NCBI GenBank assembly: GCA_964035545.1 | Contig: OZ037766.1 | Location: 18,999,581-19,063,580, forward strand | Source: Bugula neritina | Lineage: Eukaryota > Bryozoa > Gymnolaemata > Cheilostomatida > Bugulidae | Reading direction: 5' to 3' | DNA length: 64,000 nucleotides | Shown: positions 12,573 through 26,700 of the stretch, in pieces | Layout of the letters: the number at the start of each line of letters is the position of its first letter | Numbering within the stretch: the first letter of the stretch is position 1 | The notes under the pieces: model-generated | Told to the model about the DNA's origin: nothing | The model's input: only the letters and a program-made list of their open reading frames with translations | Databases searched by the model: none | Translations under genes and position numbers: made by a program

Positions 12573-15500
12573 ACAACATATCGAAGTATATCGTAATATA
12601 CGGACATGTACTGTAACATACTGAAACACACTGAAACATACTGAAACATACTTAAACATACTTCAACACACTGGAATATACTAAAACATACTGAAATATA
12701 CTGCAACATACCGCAACATACTGAAATACACTGTAACAAACTGAAATACACTGCAACACATTGGTATATACTGCAACATACCCAAATATATGGTAATATA
12801 CTGAAATACACTGCAGGATTCTGCAAGATACTTCAACATACTGAAATGTACTGCAACATACTGAAACACACTGCAACATACCGAGGTATATCGAAATATA
12901 CGGACATGTACTGTAACATACTGAAATATACTGCAACATACTGCAACATACTGAAATACACTGTAACATACTGCAACATACCTAAATACACTGTAACATA
13001 CTAAAATACACTGCAACATTCTGCAACATACTTCAACATACTGAAATACACTGAAACATAATGAAGTACACTGCAACACAATGAAATATACTGCAACACA
13101 CTGAAATATCCTGCAACACATCCAAGTACATCGTAATATACGGACATGTACTATAACATACTGAGACATACTGAAACATACTGAAACAAAATGAAATAAA
13201 CTGTAACACACTGAGTAATAATGCAAAATGCTGAAATATACTGTAACACAGTGAAGTATACTGCAAAGTTTTGAAACATACTGTAACATACTGAAACATG
13301 AGCAATATACTGAAAAATGCCTCAACATACTCAAATACACTGCAAGAAACTGCAACATACGTAAATACACCGTAACATACTGACATACACTGCAACATAC
13401 TGCAACATACTGAAGTCCACTGTGAAATATTGAAATACACTGCAACACATTGGAATATACTGCAACACACTGAACTATACCGCAACATACTGAAATATAC
13501 TGCAACATACTGCAACATACTGAAATACACTGTAACATACTGTAACATTCTGAAATACACTGCAACAAACTGCAACATACTGAAGTACACTGTAAAATAT
13601 TGAAATACACTGCAACACAAGGGATTATACTGCAACACACTGAAATGTACTGCAACATACTGAAATATACTTCAACATACTGCAGCATACTGAAAGACAC
13701 TACAACTAACTGAAGTATAGTGTAATATACGGAAATGTACTGTAACATACTGATATTTACTGCAACACACTGAAATATACTGCAACAGACTGGCATACAC
13801 TGTAACATGCCAAAATGAACTGCAACATACTGCAACATACTGAAATACACTGTAACATACTAAAATACACTGCAACATACTTCAACATACTGAAATGCAC
13901 TGTAACATAATGAAATACACTGCAACACATTGAAATATACTGCAACACACTGAAATATATTGCAACACATCCAAGTACATCGTAATATACGGACATGTAC
14001 TGTAACATACTGAAACACACTGAAACATACTGAAACAAAATGAAATAAACTGTAACACGCTGAGTAATAGTGCAAAATGCTGAAATATACTGTAACACAG
14101 TGAAGTATACTGCAAAATTCTGAAACATATTGTAACATACTGAAACATGAGCAATATACTGAAAAATGCCTCAACATACTCAGATACACTGGAAGAAACT
14201 AGAACATGCGTAAATACACTGTAACATACTGACATACACTGCAACATACTGCAACATACTGGAGTACACTGTAAAATAGTGAAATACACTGCAACACATT
14301 GAAATATACTGCAACACACTGAACTATACTGCAACATACTGAAATGTACTGCAACATACTGCAACATACTGAAATACACTATAACATACTGTAACATACT
14401 GAAATACACTGCAACAAACTGCAACATACTGAAGTACACTGTACATATTGAAAACACTGCAACACACTGAAATATACTGCAACACACTGAAATATACTGC
14501 AAAATACTGAAATATACTTCAACACACTGCAGCATACTGAAAGACACTACAACTAACTGAAGTATAGTGCAATATACAGAAATGTACTGTAACATACTGA
14601 TATTTACTGTAACACACTTAAATATACTGCAACATACTGAAATACACTGTAACATACCGAAATAAGCTGCAACATACTGAAATACACTGCAACATAGTAA
14701 AATACATTGTAACATACTAAAATACACTGCAACATTCTGCAACATACTTCAACATACTAAAGTACACCGTAACATAATGAAATACACTGCAACACATTGA
14801 AATATACTGCAACACACTGAAATATACTGCAACACATCCAAGTACATCGTAATATACGGACATGTACTGTAACATACTGAAACACACTGAAACATACTGA
14901 AACATACTGAAACATACTTCAACACACTGAAATATACTAAAACATAATGAAATATACTGCAACATACTGCAACATACTGAAATACACTGTAACAAACTGA
15001 AATACACTGCAACACATTGGAATATACTGCAACATACCCTAATATATTGTAATATACTGCAACATATCGCAACATACTGAAATACACTGTAACAAACTGA
15101 AATACACTGCAAAACATTGGTATATACTGCAACATACCCAAATATATGGTAATATACTGAAATACACTGCAACATTCTGCAACATACTTCAACATACTGA
15201 AATGTACTGCAACATGCTGAAATACAGTGCAACATAACGAGGTATATCGAAATATACGGACATGTACTGTAACATACTGAAACACACTGAAACATACTGA
15301 AACACACCGAAACATACTGAGACGTACTGAAATACACTGCAACATGCTGCAACATCCTGAAGTACAGTGTAACATATTGAAATACACTGCAACACATTGA
15401 AATATACCGCAACACCCTGAAATATACTGCAACACATCCAAGTACATCGTAATATACGGACATGTACCGTAACATACTGCAACATACTGTAACTTACTGA

Positions 15501-18444
15501 AATACACTGTAACATACTAAAATACACTGCAACATACTAAAATACATTGCAACATTTTGCAACATACTTCAAAATACTGAAATACACCGTAACATAATGA
15601 AATACACTGCAACACATTGAAATATACTGCAACAAACTGAAATGTACTGCAACATACTGAAGTTTACTGTAACATACTGAAATACACTGCAAAATATCGA
15701 AGTATATCGTAATATACGGACATGTACTGTAACATACTGAAACACACTGAAACATACTGAAACATACTTAAACATACTTCAACACACTGAAATATACTAA
15801 AACATACTGAAATATACTGCAACATACTGCAACATACTGAAATACACTGTAATAAACTGAAATACACTGCAACACATTGAAATATACTGCAACATACCCT
15901 ATCATATTGTAATATACTGAAATATACTGCAACATACCGCAACATACTGAAATACATTGTAACAAACTGAAATACACTGCAACACATTGGTATATACTGC
16001 AACATACCCAAATATATGGTAATATACTGAAATACACTGCAGGATTCTGCAAGATACTTCAACATACTGAAATGTACTGCAACATACTGAAACACACTGC
16101 AACATACCGAGGTATATCGAAATATACGGACATGTACTGTAACATACTGAAATATACTGCAACATACTGCAACATACTGAAATACACTGTAACATACCGC
16201 AACATACCTAAGTGCACTGTAACATACTAAAATACACTGCAACATTCTGCAACATACTTCAACATACTGAAATACACTGAAACATAATGAAGTACACTGC
16301 AGCACAATGAAATATACTGCAACACACTGAAATATACTGCAACACATCCAAGTACATCGTAATATACGGACATGTACTATAACATACTGAAACATACTGA
16401 AACATACTGAAACAAAATGAAATAAACTGTAACACACCGAGTAATACTGCAAAATGCTGAAATATACTGTAACACAGTGAAGTATACTGCAAAATTTTGA
16501 AACGTACTGTAACATACTGAAACATGAGCAATATACTGAAAAATGCCTCAACATACTCAAATACACTGCAAGAAACTGCAACATACGTAAATACACTGTA
16601 ACATACTGACATACACTACAACATACTGCAACATACTGAAGTCCACTGTGAAATATTGAAATACACTGCAACACATCGGAATATACTTCAACACACTGAA
16701 ATATACTAAAACATGTTGAAATATACTGCAACACACTGCAACATACTGAAATACACTGGAACAAACTGAAATACACTGCAACACATTGGAATATACTGCA
16801 ACATTCCCTGATTTATTGTAATATACTGAAATACACTGCAACATACCGCAACATACGAAATTACACTGTTACAAACTGAAATACACTGCAACACATTGGA
16901 ATATACTGCAACATTCCCTGATTTATTGTAATATACTGAAATACACTGCAACATACCGCAACATACGAAATTACACTGTTACAAACTGAAATACACTGCA
17001 ACACATTGGAATATACTGCAACACACTGAACTATACTGCAACATACTGAAATATACTGCAACATACTGCAACATACTGAAATACACTGTAACAAACTGCA
17101 ACATACTGAAGTACACTGTAAATTATTGAAATACACTGCAACACATTGGAATATACTGCAACACACTGATATGTACTGCAACATACTGAAATATACTTCA
17201 ACATACTGCAGCATACTGAAAGACACTACAACTAACTGAAGTATAGTGTAATATACGGAAATGTACTGTAACATACTGATATTTACTGCAACACACTGAA
17301 ATGTACTGCAACATACTGAAATACACTGTAACATGCCAAAATAAACTGCAACATACTGCAACATACTGAAATACACTGTAACATACTAAAATACACCGCA
17401 ACATTCTGCAACATACTTCAGCATACTGAAATGCACTGTAACATAATGAAATACACTGCAACACATTGAAATATACTGCAACACACTCAAATATATTGCA
17501 ACACATCCAAGTACATCGGAATATACGGACATGTACTGTAACATACTGAAACATACTGAAACATACTGAAACAAGATGAAATAAACTGTAACACGCTGAG
17601 TAATACTGCAAAATGCTGAAATATACTGTAACACAGTGAAGTATACTGCAAAATTCTGAAACATATTGGAACATACTGAAACATGAGCAATATACTGAAA
17701 AATGCCTCAACATACTCAAATACACTGCAAGAAACTGGAACACGCGTAAATACACTGTAACATACTGACATACACTGCAACATACTGTAACATACTGGAG
17801 TACACTGTAAAATAGTGAAATACACTGCAACACATTGAAATATACTGCAACATACCCTACCATATTGTAATATACTGAAATATACTGCAACATACCGCAA
17901 CATACTGAAATACACTGTAACAAACTGAAATACACTGTAACACATTGGTATATACTGCAACATACCCAAATATATGGTAATATACTGAAATACACTGCAG
18001 CATTCTGCAACATACTTCAACATACTGAAATACACTGAAACATAATGAAGTACACTGCAACACAATGAAATATACTGCACACACTGAAATATACTGCAAC
18101 ACATCCAAGTACATCGTAATATACGGAGATGTACTGTAACATACTGAAACATACTGAAACAAAATGAAATATACTTTAACACGCTAAATAATACTGCAAA
18201 ATGCTGAAATATACTGTAACAAAGTCAAGTATACTGCAAAAATCTGAAACATACTGTAACACACTGAAACATGAGCAACATACTGAAATATGCCTCAACA
18301 TACTCAAATATACTGCAAAATACTGCAACATACGTAAATACACTGTAACATACTGAAATACACTGCAACACATTGAATTAAACTGCAACAAACTGGAATA
18401 TACTGCAACATACTGAAGTTTACTGCAACATATTGAAATACACT
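12573..18444 (+). repeat. HOR-beta copy B (5,872-bp unit)
   Basis: This is a complete second copy, about 99.9% identical to 6701-12572. The sequence after it (18445 to about 18524) begins a third copy, then departs at 18525 (G where 12653 has T). The A/B crossover therefore lies somewhere in an 80-bp tract (12573-12652 equivalent) that contains the hairpin variant at 12585-12612. Confidence 0.93.
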
Positions 18445-20350
18445 ACAACATATCGAAGTATATCGTAATATACGGACATGTACTGTAACATACTGAAACA
18501 CACTGAAACATACTGAAACATACTGAAACATACTTCAACACACTGAAATATACTGAAACATACTGAAATATACTGCAACATACTGCACCATACTGAAATA
18601 CACTGTAACATACTGCAAAATACCTAAATACACTGTAACATACTAAAATACACTGCAACATTCTGCAACATACTTCAACATACTGAAATACATTGAAACA
18701 TAATGAAGTACACTGCAACACAATGAAATATACTGCACACACTGAAATATACTGCAACACATCCAAGTACATCGTAATATACGGACATGTACTATAACAT
18801 ACTGAAACATACTGAAACATACTGAAACAAAATGAAATTAACTGTAACACACTGAGTAATACTGCAAAATGCTGAAATATACAGTAACACAGTTAAGTAT
18901 ACTGCAAAATTTTGAAACATACTCTAACATACTGAAACATGAGCAGTATACTGAAAAATGCCTCGACATACTCAAATACACTGCAAGAAACTGCAACATA
19001 CGTAAATACACTGTAACATACTGACATACACTGCAACATACTGCAACATACTGAAGTCCACTGTGAAATATTGAAATACACTGCAACACATTGGAATATA
19101 CTGCAACACACTGACCTATACTGCAACATACTAAAATATACTGCAACATACTGCAACATACTTCAACACACTGCAGCATACTGAAAGACATTACAACTAA
19201 CTGAAGTATAGTGCAATATACAGAAATGTACTGTAACATACTGATATTTACTGTAACACACTTAAATATACTGCAACATACTGAAATACACTGTAACATA
19301 CCGAAATAAGCTGCAACATACTGCAACATACTGAAATACACTGCAACATACTAAAATACATTGCAATATACTAAAATACACTGCAACATTCTGCAACATA
19401 CTTCAACACACTGAAATACACCGTAACATAATGAAATACACTGCAACACATTGAAATATACTGCAACACACTGAAATATACTGCAACACATCCAAGTACA
19501 TCGTAATATACGGACATGTACTGTAACATACTGAAACACACTGAAACATACTGAAACATACTGAAACATACTTCAACACACTGAAATATAGTAAAACATA
19601 CTGAAATATACTGCAACATACTGCAACATACTGAAATACACTGTAACAAACTGAAATACACTGCAACACATTGTAATATACTGCAACAAACTGAAATATA
19701 CTGCAACATACTGAAGCTTTCTGCAACATACTGAAATACACTGCAACATATCGAAGTATATCGTAATATACGGACATGTACTGTAACATACTGAAACACA
19801 CTGAAACATACTGAAACATACTGAAACATACTTCAACACACTGAAATATACTAAAACATACTGAAATATACTGCAACATACTGCAACATACTGAAATACA
19901 CTGTAACAAACTGAAATACACTGCAACACATTGAAATATATTGCACCATACTCTATCATATTGTAATTTACTGAAATATACTGCAACATACCGCAACATA
20001 CTGAAATACACTGTAACAAACTGAAATACACTGTAACACATTGGTTAATACTGCAACATACCCAAATATATGGTAATATACTGAAATACACTGCAGCATT
20101 CTGCAACATACTTCAACATACTGAAATGTACTGCAACATACTGAAACACACTGCAACATAACGAGGTATATCAAAATATACGGACATGTACTGTAACATA
20201 CTGAAATATACTGCAACATACTGCAACATACTGAAATACACTGTAACATACTGCAACATACCTAAATACGCTGTAACATACTAAAATACACTGCAACATT
20301 CTGCAACATACTTCAACATACTGAAATACATTGAAACATAATGAAGTACA
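18445..20350 (+). repeat. Mosaic linker between HOR-beta and HOR-gamma
   Basis: Three segments are visible. 18445-18524 is an aborted third HOR-beta start. About 18595-19140 resembles about 7080-7620. About 19360-20300 resembles 26700-27640 (offset about 7345), and through that also 42.1-43.05 kb and 51.98-52.7 kb. All of it is ordinary decamer satellite, with no gene or unique sequence. Confidence 0.8.
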
Positions 20351-23300
20351 CTGCAACACAATGAAATATACTGCAACACACTGAAATATACTGCAACACA
20401 TCCAAGTACATCGTAATATACGGACATGTACTATAACATACTGAAACATACTTAAACATACTGAAACAAAATGAAATTAACTGTAACACACTGATTAATA
20501 CTGCAAAATGCTGAAATATACTGTAACACAGTGAAGTATACTGCAAAATTTTGAAACATACTGTAACATACTGAAACATGAGCAATATACTGAAAAATGC
20601 CTCAACATACTCAAATACACTGCAAGAAACTGCAACATACGTAAATACACTGTAACATACTGACATACACTGCAACATACTGCAACATACTGAAGTCCAC
20701 TGCGAAATATTGAAATACACTGCAACACATTGGAATATACTGGAACACACTGAACTATACTGCAACATACTGAAATATACTGCAACATACTGCAACATAC
20801 TGAAATACACTGTAACATACTGTAACATACTGAAATACACTGCAACAAACTGCAACATACTGAAGAACACTGTAAAATATTGAAATACACTGCAACACAT
20901 CGGAATATACTTCAACACACTGAAATATACTAAAACATGTTGAAATATACTGCAACACACTGCAACATACTGAAATACACTGGAACAAACTGAAATACAC
21001 TGCAACGCATTGGAATATACTGCAACATTCCCTGATTTATTGTAATATACTGAAATACACTGCAACATACCGCAACATACTAAATTACACTGTTACAAAC
21101 TGAAATACACTGCAACACATTGGTATATACTGCAACATACCCAAATATATGGTATTATACTGAAATATACTGAAATACACTGCAACACATTGAAAAATAC
21201 TGCAACATACTGAAAGACACTACAACTGACTGAAGTATAGTGTAATATACGGAAATGTACTGTAACATACTGATACTTACTGTAACACACTGAATCATAC
21301 TGCAACATACTGCAATGCACTGTAACATACCGAAACAAACTGCAACATGCTGCAACATACTGAAATACACTGTAACATACTAAAACACACTGCAACATTC
21401 TGCAACATACTCCAACGTACTGAAATACACTGTAACATAATGAATTACACTGCAAAATACTGCAACATACTGAAGTACACTGTAAAATGTTGAAATACAC
21501 GGCAACACAATAAAATATACTGCAACACACTGAAGTATACTGCAACATACTGAAATATACTCCAACATGCTGCAACATACTGAAATACACTGTAACATAC
21601 TGTAACATACTGAAATACACTGCAACAAACTGCAACATACTGGAGTACACTGTACATATTGAAAGACACTGCAACACACTGAAATATACTGCAACACACT
21701 GAAATATACTGCAAAAAACTGAAATACACTTCAACATACTGAAAGACACTACAACTAACTGAAGTATAGTGTATTATACGGAAATGTACTGTAACATACT
21801 GATATTTACTGCAACACACTGAAATATACTGCAACATACTGAAATACTCTGTAACATGCCAAAATGAACTGCAACATACTGCAACATACTGAAATACACT
21901 GTAACATACTAAAATACACTGCAACATTCTGCAACATACTTCAACATACTGAAATGCACTGTAACATAATGAAATACACTGCCACACATTGAAATATACT
22001 GCAACACACTGAAATACACTGCAACACATCCAAGTACATCGTAATATACGGACATGTACTATAACATACTGAAACATACTGAAACATAGTGAAACAAAAT
22101 GAAATAAACTGTAACACACTGAGTAATACTGCAAAATGCTGAAATATACTGTAACACAGTGAAGTATACTGCAAAATTTTTAAACATGCTGTAACATACT
22201 GAAACATGAGCAGTATACTGAAAAATGCCTCAACATACTCAAATACACTGCAAGAAACTGCAACATACGTATATACACTGTAACATACTGACATACACTG
22301 CAACATACTGCAACATACTGGAGTCCACTGTGAAATATTGAAATACACTGCAACACATTGGAATATACTGCAACACACTGAACTATACTGCAACATACTG
22401 AAATATACTGCAACATACTGCAACATACTGAAATACGCTGTAACATACTGTAACATACTGAAATACACTGCAACAAACTGCAACATACTGAAGTACACTG
22501 TAAATTATTGAAATACACTGCAACACATTGGAATATACTGCAACACACTGATATGTACTGCAACATACTGAAATATACTTCAACATACTGCAGCATACTG
22601 AAAGACACTACAACTAACTGAAGTATAGTGTAATATACGGAAATGTACTGTAACATACTGATATTTACTGCAACACACTGAAATATACTGCAACATACTG
22701 AAATACACTGTAACATGCCAAAATAAACTGTAACATACTGCAACATACTGAAATACACTGTAACATACTAAAACACACTGCAACATTCTGCAACATAGTT
22801 CAACATACTGAAATGCACTGTAACATAATGAAATACACTGCAGCACATTGAAATATACTGCAACACACTGAAATATATTGCAACACATCCAAGTACATCG
22901 TAATATACGGACATGTACTGTAACATACTGAAATATACTGAAATACACTGCAACACATTGAAAAATACTGCAACATACTGAAAGACACTACAACTGACTG
23001 AAGTATAGTGTAATATACGGAAATGTACTGTAACATACTGATACTTACTGTACCACACTGAATCATACTGCAACATACTGCAATACACTGTAACATACCG
23101 AAACAAACTGCAACATGCTGCAACATACTCCAACGTACTGAAATACACTGTAACATAATGAATTACACTGCAAAATACTGCAACATACTGAAGTACACTG
23201 TAAAATGTTGAAATACACGGCAACACATTAAAATATACTGCAACACACTGAAGTATACTGCAACATACTGAAATATACTCCAACATGCTGCAACATACTG

Positions 23301-23420
23301 AAATACACTGTAACATACTGCAACATACTGAAATACACTGTAACATACTAAAATACACTGCAACATTCTGCAACATACTTCAACACACTGAAATACACCG
23401 TAACATAATGAAATACGCTG
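20350..23420 (+). repeat. HOR-gamma copy 1 (about 3.07 kb)
   Basis: Alignment to copy 2 is at offset 3067 from about 20350 to 21068, then offset 3327, and later 3337 after a one-monomer indel. The changes reflect a 260-bp insert and a 10-bp indel in copy 2. Private shared landmarks include CTGATTAATACTGC near 20490/23560 and the CGGAATATACTTC variant near 20900/23970. Confidence 0.82.
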
Positions 23421-26400
23421 CAACACATTGAAATATACTGCAACACACTGAAATATACTGCAACACATCCAAGTACATCGTAATATACGGACATGTACTA
23501 TAACATACTGAAACATACTTAAACATACTGAAACAAAATGAAATTAACTGTAACACACTGATTAATACTGCAAAATGCTGAAATATACTGTAACACAGTG
23601 AAGTATACTGCAAAATTTTGAAACATACTGTAACATACTGAAACATGAGCAACATACTGAAAAATGCCTCAACATACTCAAATACACTGCAAGAAACTGC
23701 AACATACGTAAATACACTGTAACATACTGACATACACTGCAACATACTGCAACATACTGAAGTCCACTGTGAAATATTGAAATACACTGCAACACATTGG
23801 AATATACTGGAACACACTGAACTATACTGCAACATACTGAAATATACTGCAACATACTGCAACATACTGAAATACACTGTAACATACTGTAACATACTGA
23901 AATACACTGCAACAAACTGCAACATACTGAAGAACACTGTAAAATATTGAAATACACTGCAACACATCGGAATATACTTCAACACACTGAAATATACTAA
24001 AACATGTTGAAATATACTGCAACACACTGCAACATACTGAAATACACTGGAACAAACTGAAATACACTGCAACGCATTGGAATATACTGCAACATTCCCT
24101 GATTTATTGTAATATACTGAAATACACTGCAACATAACGAGGTATATCGAAATATACGGACATGTACTGTAACATACTGAAATATACTGCAACATACTGC
24201 AACATACTGAAATACACTGTAACATACTGCAACATACCTAAATACACTGTAACATACTAAAATACACTGCAACATTCTGCAACATACTTCAACATACTGA
24301 AATACACTGAAACATAATGAAGTACACTGCAACACACTGAAATATACTGCAACATTCCCTGATTTATTGTAATATACTGAAATACACTGCAACATACCGC
24401 AACATACTAAATTACACTGTTACAAACTGAAATACACTGCAACACATTGGTATATACTGCAACATACCCAAATATATGGTATTATACTGAAATATACTGA
24501 AATACACTGCAACACATTGAAAAATACTGCAACACACTGAAAGACACTACAACTGACTGAAGTATAGTGTAATATACGGAAATGTACTGTAACATACTGA
24601 TACTTACTGTAACACACTGAATCATACTGCAACATACTGCAATACACTGTAACATACCGAAACAAACTGCAACATGCTGCAACATACTGAAATACACTGT
24701 AACATACTAAAACACACTGCAACATTCTGCAACATACTCCAACGTACTGAAATACACTGTAACATAATGAATTACACTGCAAAATACTGAAACATACTGA
24801 AGTACACTGTAAAATGTTGAAATACACGGCAACACATTAAAATATACTGCAACACACTGAAGTATACTGCAACATACTGAAATATACTCCAACATGCTGC
24901 AACATACTGAAATACACTGTAACATACTGTAACATACTGAAATACACTGCAACAAACTGCAACATACTGGAGTACACTGTACATATTGAAAGACACTGCA
25001 ACACACTGAAATACACTGCAACACACTGAAATATACTGCAAAAAACTGAAATACACTTCAACATACTTCAGCATACTGAAAGACACTACAACTAACTGAA
25101 GTATAGTGTATTATACGGAAATGTACTGTAACATACTGATATTTACTGCAACACACTGAAATATACTGCAAGATACTGAAATACTCTGTAACATGCCAAA
25201 ATAAACTGCAACATACTGCAACATACTGAAATACACTGTAACATACTAAAATACACTGCAACATTCTGCAACATACTTCAACATACTGAAATACACTGAA
25301 ACATAATGAAGTACACTGCAACACAATGAAATATACTGCAACACACTGAAATATACTGCAACACATCCAAGTACATCGTAATATACGGACATGTACTATA
25401 ACATACTGAAACATACTTAAACATACTGAAACAAAATGAAATTAACTGTAACACACTGATTATTACTGCAAAATGCTGAAATATACTGTAACACAGTGAA
25501 GTATACTGCAAAATTCTGAAACATACTGTAACATACTTAAACATGAGCAATATACTGAAAAATGCCTCAACATACTCAAATAAACTACAAGAAACTGCAA
25601 CATACGTAATTACATTGTAACATAGTGAGATACATTGCAACATACAGCAACATACTGAAGTACACTGTAAAATATTGAAATACACTGCAACACATTGGAA
25701 TATACTGCAACACACAGAACTATACTGCAACATACTGAAATATACTGCAACATACTGCAACATACTGAAATACACTGTAACATACTGTAACATACTGAAA
25801 TACACTGCAACAAACTACAACATACTGAAGTACACTGTAAATTATTGAAATACACTGCAACACATTGGAATATACTGCAACACACTGATATGTACTGCAA
25901 CATACTGAAATATACTTCAACATACTGCAGCATACTGAAAGACACTACAACTAACGGAAGTATAGTGTAATATACGGAAATGTACTGTAACATACTGATA
26001 TTTACTGCAACACACTGAAATATACTGCAACATACTGAAATACACTGTAACATGCCAAAATAAACTGCAACATACTGCAACATACTGAAATACACTGTAA
26101 CATACTAAAACACACTGCAAAATTCTGCAACATACTTCAACATACTGAAATGCACTGTAACATAATGAAATACACTGCAACACATTGAAATATACTGCAA
26201 CACATTGAAATATATTGCAACACATCCAAGTACATCGTAATATACGGACATGTACTGTAACATACTGAAATATACTGAAATACACTACAACACATTGAAA
26301 AATACTGCAACATACTGAAAGACACTACAACTGACTGAAGTATAGTGTAATATACGGAAATGTACTGTAACATACTGATACTTACTGTAACACACTGAAT

Positions 26401-26700
26401 CATACTGCAACATACTGCAATACACTGTAACATACCGAAACAAACTGCAACATGCTGCAACATACTAAAACACACTGCAACATTCTGCAACATACTCCAA
26501 CGTACTGAAATACACTGTAACATAATGAATTACACTGCAAAATACTGCAACATACTGAAGTACACTGTAAAAATGTTGAAATACACGGCAACACATTAAA
26601 ATATACTGCAACACACTGAAGTATACTGCAACATACTGAAATATACTCCAACATGCTGCAACATACTGAAATACACTGTAACATACTGCAACTTACTGAA
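23421..26700 (+). repeat. HOR-gamma copy 2 (about 3.3 kb)
   Basis: This tandem relative of 20350-23420 is enlarged by the 260-bp insert at about 24137-24396, a 10-bp monomer, and about 30 bp near 26460. Its right part (from about 25828) also belongs to the 10.6-kb block that recurs at 41240, so this HOR and the large duplication overlap. Confidence 0.8.
24137..24396 (+). repeat. 260-bp insert flanked by a 56-bp direct repeat
   Basis: A 56-bp tract containing ATTCCCTGATTTATTG occurs at 24081-24136 and again at 24341-24396. Between them, 24137 to about 24333 matches 20161-20357 (offset 3976). The cognate place in HOR-gamma copy 1 (about 21069) has a single 56-bp tract and no insert. The arrangement fits a double exchange or template switch. 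Confidence 0.78.

Noticed and set aside
6701-18444. Assembly artefact as the full explanation of the 5,872-bp and other duplications
   Set aside because: Copies carry distinct single-base differences and different internal indels, which simple assembly duplication would not create. It cannot be fully excluded without reads, so it is kept as a caveat.
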